From: an uncultured Actinomycetes bacterium
GTDB taxonomy: Bacteria; Actinomycetota; Actinomycetes; Nanopelagicales; Nanopelagicaceae
Assembly (NCBI GenBank): GCA_903822245.1
Contig: CAIJOE010000145.1
Coordinates: 1 to 8,397, forward strand
DNA: 8,397 bases
Reading direction: 5' to 3'
Made by a program: the position numbers and the translations under genes. Position 1 is the first letter of the stretch. The number at the start of each line of letters is the position of its first letter. The notes beneath the pieces were generated by a model, which was given only the letters and a program-made list of their open reading frames with translations, was not told where the DNA came from and ran no database searches. Positions 1-5,606 of this stretch are shown here, in pieces.

Positions 1-257
1 AGACATCAAGTGCCCTTCGCGGCGCAGTTTTAAGTTTTGCTTATTGTTTGGGACTCGGAGTTCCCTTCCTACTTGTTGGAATTTTCTTTGACCAGTCACA
101 GAAATTACGCCGATTTATTTCGCGCCATGGAAATCGTCTTACATTAGTCGGTGGAATCTTCCTAATATTAATTGGAATTTTACAGGTATCTGGTTTATGG
201 AATGACTTGATGAATTCAATTCGAGATTTAATCTCGGGATTTATTCCGGTAATTTAA
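1..257 (+). CDS. ccdA: CcdA-family cytochrome c biogenesis transmembrane protein, C-terminal part (5' truncated by window)
   Basis: This is the 3' end of a DsbD/CcdA-type membrane protein, which passes reducing equivalents from cytoplasmic thioredoxin across the membrane to keep apocytochrome c haem-binding cysteines reduced. The frame is open from base 3 with no stop, so the gene begins left of the window; the TTG at 48 is not a credible start. About 84 residues are visible. They include the family's late-helix signature AYCLGLGVPFLLVG, a basic cytoplasmic loop (KLRRFISRHGNR), and a last hydrophobic helix with GGIFLILIGILQVSGLW. The redox cysteine motifs expected in helices 1 and 4 lie upstream and cannot be checked. 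The stop TAA directly abuts the resB ATG, which implies one operon and probable translational coupling. A ResA-like thioredoxin would be expected upstream. The identification rests on the motif and on its place before resB and ccsB. Confidence 0.88.
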   Translation, partial: TSSALRGAVLSFAYCLGLGVPFLLVGIFFDQSQKLRRFISRHGNRLTLVGGIFLILIGILQVSGLWNDLMNSIRDLISGFIPVI

Positions 258-1718
258 ATGAGCACTAATGAATTAACTGGAATATCACTCCTGCGTTGGA
301 TCTGGCGACAGTTGACCAGCATGCGCACAGCTCTCTTATTACTTCTCCTTTTAGGCCTTGCTGCTATTCCCGGTTCACTATTCCCACAACGCTCTCAAAA
401 CCCAATGAAAGTCGCAGCATATTTTAAGGCTAACCCAACCTTAGCTTCCTGGCTAGATCGGATTAGAGTCTTTGATGTTTATAGCTCACCTTGGTTTAGC
501 GCTATCTATCTCTTATTGTTTATTTCCCTTATCGGTTGCGTATTACCTAGAACTATTGAGCATCTAAAAGCAATCGGTGCCAAGCCGCCACTTACACCAA
601 AATTCTTGGATCGCATGGAATTCGCTCAAATTGTTGATGTTGATAAGAAACTCGCACTTGATAAAGCAGAAAAATGGTTGCGGGCAAAACGATTTAGAGT
701 CCGACGCGAAGCTAATTCAATCTCAGCCGAAAAAGGTTATTCAAGAGAAAGTGGCAATCTTCTCTTTCACCTATCCCTAATTCTGATCCTAATTGGCGTC
801 GGCGTAGGCTCCCTCCTTGGCTTTAAAGGTGAAGCAATCGTGAGTGTTGGAGATCGTTTCATTAATACACCAACTTCCTATGACAGTCTTGGCTTTGGGA
901 AGTTTCAATCTGAAGGCTCACTAATTCCGTTTTCGCTAACAGTGACTGATTTCAAAGCTAAATATGATTTAAAAACTAATGCTCCTTCGGATTACACGCT
1001 CTCTGTCTTAACTTCTAATCCGTTAGGTTCAAAAGAAGTGGCACGAGTAATTAAAGTTAATTCTCCACTTACGTATAGAAATACCAAGATTTATCTTCAA
1101 GCCAATGGTTATTCGCCAATGGTCACCATTCGTGACAAGGATGGAAAGATTGCTTTCCAGGGTGCCACAGTCTTCTTGCCACAAGATGGCAATCTGACTT
1201 CAACTGGCGCCATAAAGCTTCCAGACATGAACCCACAAATGGGTTTTGTGGCAACCTTTATTCCAACATATGATCGAAATTCAAAACGTGGCGCGTTCTC
1301 GGCTTATCCAGAAGTTTTGGATCCAAGATTCTTGTTCTCGGCCTGGACAGGAAATCTAGGTTTGGATTCGGGAATTCCACAATCTGTTTACCGACTAGAT
1401 ACCACCAATATGTCGCGAATTGCTTTGAAGCAATTAGCTCTGCACGAAACATATAATTTTGGTGAGGGTTCAATCACATTTGAAGGTTGGAAACCTTGGG
1501 TAAATCTGCAGATCGTTGATGATCCAGGTAAGTTATACGCGTTGTACGGTGCAATTCTTGCCATTCTTGGTCTACTTCTTTCGCTCTTTACAAGACAGCG
1601 AAGAATTTGGATAAAGGTTGAGCAAACGGTAGAAATAGCGGGTCTAGCAAAGAATGCAGCGCCAGGTTTAGAGCAAGAAATTTTGCTACTCAAAGCCAAA
1701 CTAGAAGAGGAGAAGTAG
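258..1718 (+). CDS. resB: Cytochrome c biogenesis protein ResB (System II haem export/ligation subunit)
   Basis: ResB forms, with CcsB, the System II cytochrome c synthetase that carries haem out of the cytoplasm and helps attach it to CXXCH motifs of apocytochromes. The 486-residue protein has the family layout. Helix 1 (about 21-41) carries the hallmark SMRTALLLLLLLGLAAIPGS followed by FPQR. Helix 2 spans about 79-97. Helix 3 (about 167-188) contains NLLFHLSLILILIG, whose His171 is likely the transmembrane haem-ligand histidine. A large extracytoplasmic domain follows (about 190-425), ending in FEGWKPWVNLQIVDDPG, and helix 4 spans about 426-446. The C-terminal tail is charged and ends in EEEK. 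The ATG follows the ccdA stop without a spacer and has no clear Shine-Dalgarno sequence, so initiation probably depends on ccdA translation. The stop TAG is immediately followed by the TTG of ccsB. Role and start are well supported; the His assignment is inferred from the family. Confidence 0.94.
   Translation: MSTNELTGISLLRWIWRQLTSMRTALLLLLLLGLAAIPGSLFPQRSQNPMKVAAYFKANPTLASWLDRIRVFDVYSSPWFSAIYLLLFISLIGCVLPRTIEHLKAIGAKPPLTPKFLDRMEFAQIVDVDKKLALDKAEKWLRAKRFRVRREANSISAEKGYSRESGNLLFHLSLILILIGVGVGSLLGFKGEAIVSVGDRFINTPTSYDSLGFGKFQSEGSLIPFSLTVTDFKAKYDLKTNAPSDYTLSVLTSNPLGSKEVARVIKVNSPLTYRNTKIYLQANGYSPMVTIRDKDGKIAFQGATVFLPQDGNLTSTGAIKLPDMNPQMGFVATFIPTYDRNSKRGAFSAYPEVLDPRFLFSAWTGNLGLDSGIPQSVYRLDTTNMSRIALKQLALHETYNFGEGSITFEGWKPWVNLQIVDDPGKLYALYGAILAILGLLLSLFTRQRRIWIKVEQTVEIAGLAKNAAPGLEQEILLLKAKLEEEK
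1707..1712 (+). promoter_or_regulatory. Shine-Dalgarno sequence of ccsB (inside the resB 3' end)
   Basis: GAGGAG lies six bases before the TTG at 1719 and inside the last codons of resB. It supports TTG as the true ccsB start, since no ATG in that frame is as well placed. It also explains how ccsB can be translated although it directly abuts resB. Confidence 0.75.
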
Positions 1719-2612
1719 TTGTCACAGACAAGTTGGGCCTACCTCTCAAACTACACAATTTATTCAGCAATGGTTTTTTTTACGGCTGCATTCTTTTCTC
1801 ATGCAGTTGAAGTTGCTTTCTCCGTTAAGAATGAAGAAGCAGTAACTAAATTTGATTTCGCCCGTACTGATCGTGCTGGCCGCATTGGCAGCACCATGAT
1901 GTGGTTGGGTTTTATATTTCTATTTGCAGGAGTTATCTTCCGTGGGATCTCAGCGCATCGTGTGCCCTGGGGAAATATGTATGAATTTTCGGTTACTGGT
2001 GCTTTAGCATTCACCGGCGCTTATCTATTTGCATTAACTAAGTACAAAATTCGCTGGCTTGGTCTACCGGTTTCTATTGCAGTTTTATTAACTCTTGGCA
2101 CAGCAATCACTATTCTCTATCGCCCAAGTGCGCCCCTTGTCCCAGCACTTAAGTCAACTTGGCTAGCAATTCATGTCTCTGCAGCAATTGTTTCTGGCGG
2201 AGTTTTCCTCTTAGCAAACTGCATTGCTGGGGCTTATTTAATATTGGACCGCTATGAATCAAATAGTTTGCCGCGTCCTAGGTGGGCCCAAAAGTTGCCA
2301 GAGCTAGAAGTTTTGGATCAACTTTCATATCGCTTGGTCGCGTTTGTATTTCCGCTCTGGACCTTTGCAGTAATTGCTGGTGCAATCTGGGCTGAATCGG
2401 CATGGGGCCGATATTGGGGATGGGATCCAAAAGAAACTTGGGCCTTTATTACTTGGATTGCATATGCAGCCTACTTACATGCCCGAGTAACCATTGGTTG
2501 GCGCGGACGTAAGGCTGCCTGGCTTTGCTTATTTGCTGGTTCAACATTCCTATTTAATTACATTTACGTAAATATTTATGGAACCGGGCGCCACACCTAT
2601 AGTGGCTTATAA
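1719..2612 (+). CDS. ccsB: Cytochrome c biogenesis protein CcsB/ResC (CcsA family, WWD haem-handling protein)
   Basis: This polytopic membrane protein of the haem-handling family receives haem and presents it to apocytochrome c outside the membrane, working with ResB. It has 297 residues and about eight hydrophobic segments (roughly 12-34, 59-76, 88-107, 113-133, 148-175, 206-226, 242-258, 266-286). The tryptophan-rich WWD motif is at 229-240 (WGRYWGWDPKET). Histidines occur where the family has its four-histidine scheme: His152 in STWLAIH before the WWD motif and His292 in GRHTYSGL after it (external pair), and His254 in the helix following WWD (membrane His). VPWGNMYEF (82-90) is another conserved CcsA block. 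The start is TTG at 1719, with a strong Shine-Dalgarno six bases upstream and no gap after resB. The 3' end lies only three bases from the stop of the convergent PLDc_N gene, leaving no room for a dedicated terminator. Confidence 0.95.
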   Translation: MSQTSWAYLSNYTIYSAMVFFTAAFFSHAVEVAFSVKNEEAVTKFDFARTDRAGRIGSTMMWLGFIFLFAGVIFRGISAHRVPWGNMYEFSVTGALAFTGAYLFALTKYKIRWLGLPVSIAVLLTLGTAITILYRPSAPLVPALKSTWLAIHVSAAIVSGGVFLLANCIAGAYLILDRYESNSLPRPRWAQKLPELEVLDQLSYRLVAFVFPLWTFAVIAGAIWAESAWGRYWGWDPKETWAFITWIAYAAYLHARVTIGWRGRKAAWLCLFAGSTFLFNYIYVNIYGTGRHTYSGL

Positions 2613-2615
2613 CTC

Positions 2616-2876
2616 TTAGATCTTACGTAAGAAGTCAGGATCATCATCTGGTGGGAGGATCTTTCCGCCACCACGTCTGTTACCACCACTACCAGGATTA
2701 CGCTTTGGCTTTCCAGCAAATTGCCAAGCTAGCGCGCCAATAAATTCAAAGAATAAAATTATCAATAACCAAGCCCACTTAGGCATTCGGCGAACTTGTT
2801 CTTGCTCTGTTCGTGCACAATCAAAAAATGAAAATAGAGTGAATCCAAGGATGAAGATCGTGAACCAAATACGCAT
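2616..2876 (-). CDS. Small two-helix membrane protein with PLDc_N-type domain, function unknown
   Basis: This 86-residue protein has no assigned function. It has a first hydrophobic segment (about 3-20), then DCARTEQEQVRRMPKWAW, a second hydrophobic segment (about 34-53) with FEFIGALAW, then GKPKR and a hydrophilic Gly/Arg/Asp-rich tail (57-86). The pattern R-x-P-K-W-x-W, hydrophobic stretch, G-K-P-K matches the PLDc_N family (phospholipase D nuclease N-terminal domain). Here it occurs alone, without any phospholipase catalytic HKD motif, so no lipase activity should be inferred. It is the last gene of the menE-menA run, with nine bases separating it from the menA stop, and shows no purine-rich Shine-Dalgarno before its ATG, suggesting coupling to menA. 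A role near membrane-bound MenA or respiratory enzymes is only guilt by association. The family call is fairly secure. Confidence 0.82.
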   Translation of the reverse strand: MRIWFTIFILGFTLFSFFDCARTEQEQVRRMPKWAWLLIILFFEFIGALAWQFAGKPKRNPGSGGNRRGGGKILPPDDDPDFLRKI

Positions 2877-2885
2877 AGTAAGAGT

Positions 2886-3755
2886 TTAAGCCCTACTTAG
2901 GGTTAGCGCGAGTGTTATTAACAGAGCCGTTGCGAGTTGCAACTTACCTGCCTTTCCTAGGAGCGGAATTAGTTCTTTTCCAGATTGACCAGAAGAAATT
3001 GCCTTTGAAATGCCGAGCGTTAAAGGAATCGCGATAAGGGTTATTAAGGCCCAAGGAGTTATTAGATAAGCCAAAGCACTAGTTATTTGGGAAACTATAA
3101 GTAATCCAATAAGTGCTTTGCGTGCCCTTAAATCACCAAGCCTTACTGCCAAGGTCTTCTTATTGACCAGTGAATCCTTTGGTAGATCTCGGAGATTATT
3201 TATTGCAAGGATCGAACAGGCTAAAGACCCCATAGGAATTGAAATTAATAGAGATTGCCACGAAATCTTTTGGCTTTGAGCAAAATAGCTTCCAACCGTT
3301 GCGACAACCCCAAAAAAGAGAAAAACTGAAATCTCACCAAAGCCCAGATATCCGTATGGATTCTTACCACCTGTGTAATTCCAAGCCGCAATGATTGCAA
3401 TTACTCCAACTGCGATAAGCCACGGAGATGTTCTAAGAGCGAGGATTAAGCCAGAAACTGAAGCCAAGAAGAAAGCTAGAAATGCAGCCTGTTTTACTTG
3501 CTTTGATGTGGCAAGCCCACTGGCAACTAATCTAATTGGACCTACCCTTTCGCTGTCAGTTCCCCGGACACCATCTGAGTAATCATTTGAATAATTAACG
3601 CCAATTTGAAGTAAGAGACTCACAGCTAGTGCCAGTAAGGCATTGAACCAATTAATTGGCTGGCCATCTACTTGGATTAAAGAAGTACCCACAAATACCG
3701 GAGCAATCGCAGCAGGTAAAGTCTTGGGGCGAGAACCAATAATCCATTTGTTCAT
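2886..3755 (-). CDS. menA: 1,4-dihydroxy-2-naphthoate polyprenyltransferase MenA
   Basis: MenA is an integral membrane UbiA-superfamily prenyltransferase that joins a polyprenyl diphosphate to DHNA with loss of CO2, giving demethylmenaquinone. The 289 residues begin WIIGSRPKTLPAAIAPV, the usual start of actinobacterial MenA, which supports the ATG at 3755. The first Asp-rich Mg2+/diphosphate motif is NYSNDYSDGVRGTD (Asn57, Asp58, Asp61, Asp67), followed by the MenA-typical RVGPIRLVASGL (70-81). The second motif is NNLRDLPKD (Asp190, Asp194), followed by KKTLAVRLG (199-207). Hydrophobic segments fill the rest, consistent with eight or nine helices. It lies ten bases downstream of menE and nine bases upstream of the PLDc_N gene, so the three probably share a transcript. 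No strong Shine-Dalgarno is seen. UbiA relatives acting on other aromatics are excluded by the MenA-specific motifs and the men context. Confidence 0.95.
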   Translation of the reverse strand: MNKWIIGSRPKTLPAAIAPVFVGTSLIQVDGQPINWFNALLALAVSLLLQIGVNYSNDYSDGVRGTDSERVGPIRLVASGLATSKQVKQAAFLAFFLASVSGLILALRTSPWLIAVGVIAIIAAWNYTGGKNPYGYLGFGEISVFLFFGVVATVGSYFAQSQKISWQSLLISIPMGSLACSILAINNLRDLPKDSLVNKKTLAVRLGDLRARKALIGLLIVSQITSALAYLITPWALITLIAIPLTLGISKAISSGQSGKELIPLLGKAGKLQLATALLITLALTLSRA

Positions 3756-3765
3756 ATGAGCATTC

Positions 3766-4680
3766 TTACTTATTTAAGTAATTCTCAAGCAGGGTGACAC
3801 GGTCAGGCTTTCCAATTCCCATGAGTGGAATCTCACTAATGACCACAAATTCTTTAGGAACGGCATGCTTACCAATATTTTCAGTTATCAGTTTTGAAAC
3901 TTGGGCAACATCAATTTTGCTTGTTGAGGCCAAACACAATTTGCTACCCCAAAGATCATCGGGAACACCGAAGGCGATAAAATCTTCACCAAGTAACTTC
4001 TCGATTGAAACTAGCGAAATGTTCTCTCCTCCGGAAATAATTACATCATCCGCCCGACCAAGGATAAATACTTTTCCATCCTTAATTTCTGCCAAGTCAG
4101 AAGTGGTATACCAACCAGATTCAAAAACCATTGGCCCAGCAACTTGCAACAATCCGGTTTGATCTATTTGCACGCTCACACCTTCCAGGGGCTGGTTGTT
4201 ATAGATGCAACCACCACAAGTTTCTGTTGAGCCATAAGTTGTCACAACCTTAATTCCGGCATTCTTTGCAGAATCAAGAAGTTGACTAGAAGTTGCAGCG
4301 CCACCAACTAGAACCGCGCGGCAACCCTTTAAATGAGACAGTAATTGCGCATCGCCATTTAAAGCTTTATGTAATTGGGTTGGAACTATCGCAGTAAAGT
4401 CTGCGTAATCATCCACACCAACAACATCACTTTCCAAAACAATTGACCGAGCAACTACGTTTATTCCAGCAATATGATTTGTCGGCAGTAGTAGTGACCA
4501 GACATCACCAGTCTTGGCACCTAGAAATTTATGCGTGGCTGCAACTGACGATAACAAATTTGCTCTTGTGAGTTCGATCCCTTTGACGATTCCAGTCGAG
4601 CCCGTCGTATTAACCACAATCGAGTGTGGTCCGGCGCCTGAAAGAAGCGCTCTTATTTGGTCAATTTCAAAATGGCTCAT
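3766..4680 (-). CDS. menE: o-Succinylbenzoate-CoA ligase MenE (compact form)
   Basis: MenE adenylates o-succinylbenzoate with ATP and transfers it to coenzyme A, giving OSB-CoA for MenB. The 304-residue protein carries the ANL-superfamily core: a P-loop NTTGSTGIVKG (24-34, in place of the usual TSGTTGxPKG), TYGSTET (148-154), the GWYTTSDLAE block with Asp195, GRADDVIISGGENIS with Arg209 at the domain hinge, and a C-terminal GIGKPDR with Lys291 as the likely adenylation lysine. The P-loop starts only about 24 residues from the N-terminus, much nearer than in ordinary MenE, so part of the N-terminal subdomain is missing. The start cannot be moved upstream: an in-frame TAG lies five codons before the ATG with no start codon between. 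No Shine-Dalgarno precedes the ATG, and the predicted transcript has only about three leader bases. It heads the menE-menA-PLDc_N run and diverges from menB. The ligase type is secure; substrate is assigned from context. Confidence 0.9.
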   Translation of the reverse strand: MSHFEIDQIRALLSGAGPHSIVVNTTGSTGIVKGIELTRANLLSSVAATHKFLGAKTGDVWSLLLPTNHIAGINVVARSIVLESDVVGVDDYADFTAIVPTQLHKALNGDAQLLSHLKGCRAVLVGGAATSSQLLDSAKNAGIKVVTTYGSTETCGGCIYNNQPLEGVSVQIDQTGLLQVAGPMVFESGWYTTSDLAEIKDGKVFILGRADDVIISGGENISLVSIEKLLGEDFIAFGVPDDLWGSKLCLASTSKIDVAQVSKLITENIGKHAVPKEFVVISEIPLMGIGKPDRVTLLENYLNK

Positions 4681-4719
4681 AACAGCCGTAGGCTATCCAT
4701 ATATTTATTAGGAGGAAAT
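4681..4719. promoter_or_regulatory. Divergent menE/menB promoter region with overlapping -10 elements
   Basis: This 39-bp gap is the only place in the window from which the two men runs could start. The seven bases TAGGCTA (4689-4695) read TAGGCT on the + strand (4689-4694) and TAGCCT on the - strand (4695-4690); both fit the actinobacterial -10 pattern TANNNT. With the usual spacing, transcription would begin near 4701 (A) toward menB and near 4683 (G) toward menE, 18 bp apart and both purines. That gives menB a 19-base leader with a Shine-Dalgarno and gives menE a leader of only about three bases. The -35 candidates are poor (TTTCAA at 4665-4670 for menB). The short inverted repeat AGCC-GTA-GGCT (4684-4694) overlaps the same site. 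Promoter activity is inferred from sequence only. Confidence 0.55.
4710..4715 (+). promoter_or_regulatory. Shine-Dalgarno sequence deciding the menB GTG start
   Basis: A perfect AGGAGG lies four bases before GTG at 4720. It shows that menB starts there and not at the in-frame ATG at 4657, which lies inside menE on the other strand and would add 21 residues unlike any MenB. The out-of-frame ATG at 4718 runs straight into TGA (ATGTGA) and is not a start of a gene. Confidence 0.85.
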
Positions 4720-5598
4720 GTGAGCAAGCCGTTTAAGCGCGAACCGGGCAGCCGAGTCATTCCTAATTGGGCTATTGGCGAGGGTGGCGAAAGCTTCTCT
4801 GACATTACCTACCACGTTGCTGAAGGCATGGCCAAGATAACAATAAATCGGCCAGAAGTTAGAAATGCATTTCGCCCACAAACTCTTTTTGAATTACAAG
4901 AAGCCTTTTCACTTGCTCGTGATAACGATCAAGTAGGAGTAGTTATATTAACTGGCGCTGGGTCTGAAGCTTTTTGTTCAGGTGGCGATATAAATGTTCG
5001 TGGTGATGATGGATATTTAGGTAATGACCAATTGGCCAAAAAAGGTATTGGACGACTAAATGTTTTGGATCTACAGATCCAAATCCGTCGTCTGCCAAAG
5101 CCAGTTGTTGCCATGGTTGCCGGTTGGGCAGTCGGCGGTGGTCACGTTCTACATGTTGTTTGCGATCTAACAATTGCAGCAGACAATGCAAAGTTCGGTC
5201 AAACCGGTCCAATGGTTGGTTCTTTTGATGGTGGTTATGGTGCGGGATTACTTGCAGCGCATATAGGTCAAAAGAAGGCCCGCGAAATTTGGTTCCTATG
5301 TCGCCAATACGATGCGGCTGAAGCACTTGAAATGGGTCTAGTTAATACCGTTGTCCCAGTCGCTGAACTGGAAGCTGAAACAGTTTCTTGGTGTCGTGAA
5401 ATGTTACGTCATTCACCAATGGCACTTCGTTTACTAAAAGCTGGCTTAAATGCAGCAGATGATGGCCTTGCTGGCGTTCAGCAACTTGCTGGTGATGCAA
5501 CTCTACTTTTCTATATGACTGAAGAGGGGCAAGAGGGGCGCGATGCCTATAAAGAACATCGCGAACCAAATTTCGATAAGTTTCCAAAGCGTCCATAA
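4720..5598 (+). CDS. menB: 1,4-dihydroxy-2-naphthoyl-CoA synthase MenB
   Basis: MenB is a crotonase-fold enzyme that cyclises OSB-CoA to DHNA-CoA by an intramolecular Claisen condensation. From the GTG start it has 292 residues. Visible motifs are TINRPEVRNAFRP (41-53, substrate-gating region), GAGSEAFCSGGDINVRGDDG (79-98, first oxyanion-hole segment), VAGWAVGGGH (133-142, second oxyanion-hole segment), and QTGPMVGSFDGGYG (161-174) with catalytic Ser168 and Asp170. The C-terminal tail EPNFDKFPKRP is family-typical. Gly163 is the position that separates the bicarbonate-using MenB type (Gly, as in Escherichia coli) from the type carrying an Asp (as in Mycobacterium tuberculosis), so this enzyme should be of the bicarbonate-using type. 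Its Shine-Dalgarno is the best in the window. It is the first gene of menB-menC-menD; menC follows after eight bases. Other crotonases are excluded by the MenB-specific SFDGG region and the context. Confidence 0.95.
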   Translation: MSKPFKREPGSRVIPNWAIGEGGESFSDITYHVAEGMAKITINRPEVRNAFRPQTLFELQEAFSLARDNDQVGVVILTGAGSEAFCSGGDINVRGDDGYLGNDQLAKKGIGRLNVLDLQIQIRRLPKPVVAMVAGWAVGGGHVLHVVCDLTIAADNAKFGQTGPMVGSFDGGYGAGLLAAHIGQKKAREIWFLCRQYDAAEALEMGLVNTVVPVAELEAETVSWCREMLRHSPMALRLLKAGLNAADDGLAGVQQLAGDATLLFYMTEEGQEGRDAYKEHREPNFDKFPKRP

Positions 5599-5606
5599 GT
5601 AAAAAG

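Noticed and set aside
222..236. Inverted repeat CGAGATT-T-AATCTCG near the ccdA end
   Set aside because: As RNA it gives only five to six pairs, lies in ccdA coding sequence and has no T-run, so it is neither a convincing terminator nor an operator.
1418..1435. Inverted repeat AATTGCTT-TG-AAGCAATT
   Set aside because: It lies inside resB codons for RIALKQL. An eight-base repeat with a short loop is expected about once by chance in a window this size, and it has no positional logic.
2590..2606. Possible terminator hairpin at the ccsB end
   Set aside because: The stem is five pairs with a seven-base loop and is followed by TTATAACTC, not a T-run; it also encodes the conserved GRHTYSGL end of CcsB.
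3794..4162. Open frame of 122 codons on the + strand
   Set aside because: It lies wholly antisense to menE, which has all its ligase motifs; the translated product has no recognisable domain and no Shine-Dalgarno.
4657..4719. Longer menB starting at ATG 4657
   Set aside because: The extra 21 residues are unlike MenB, overlap the menE coding start on the other strand, and would leave the perfect AGGAGG at 4710-4715 unused four bases before GTG 4720.
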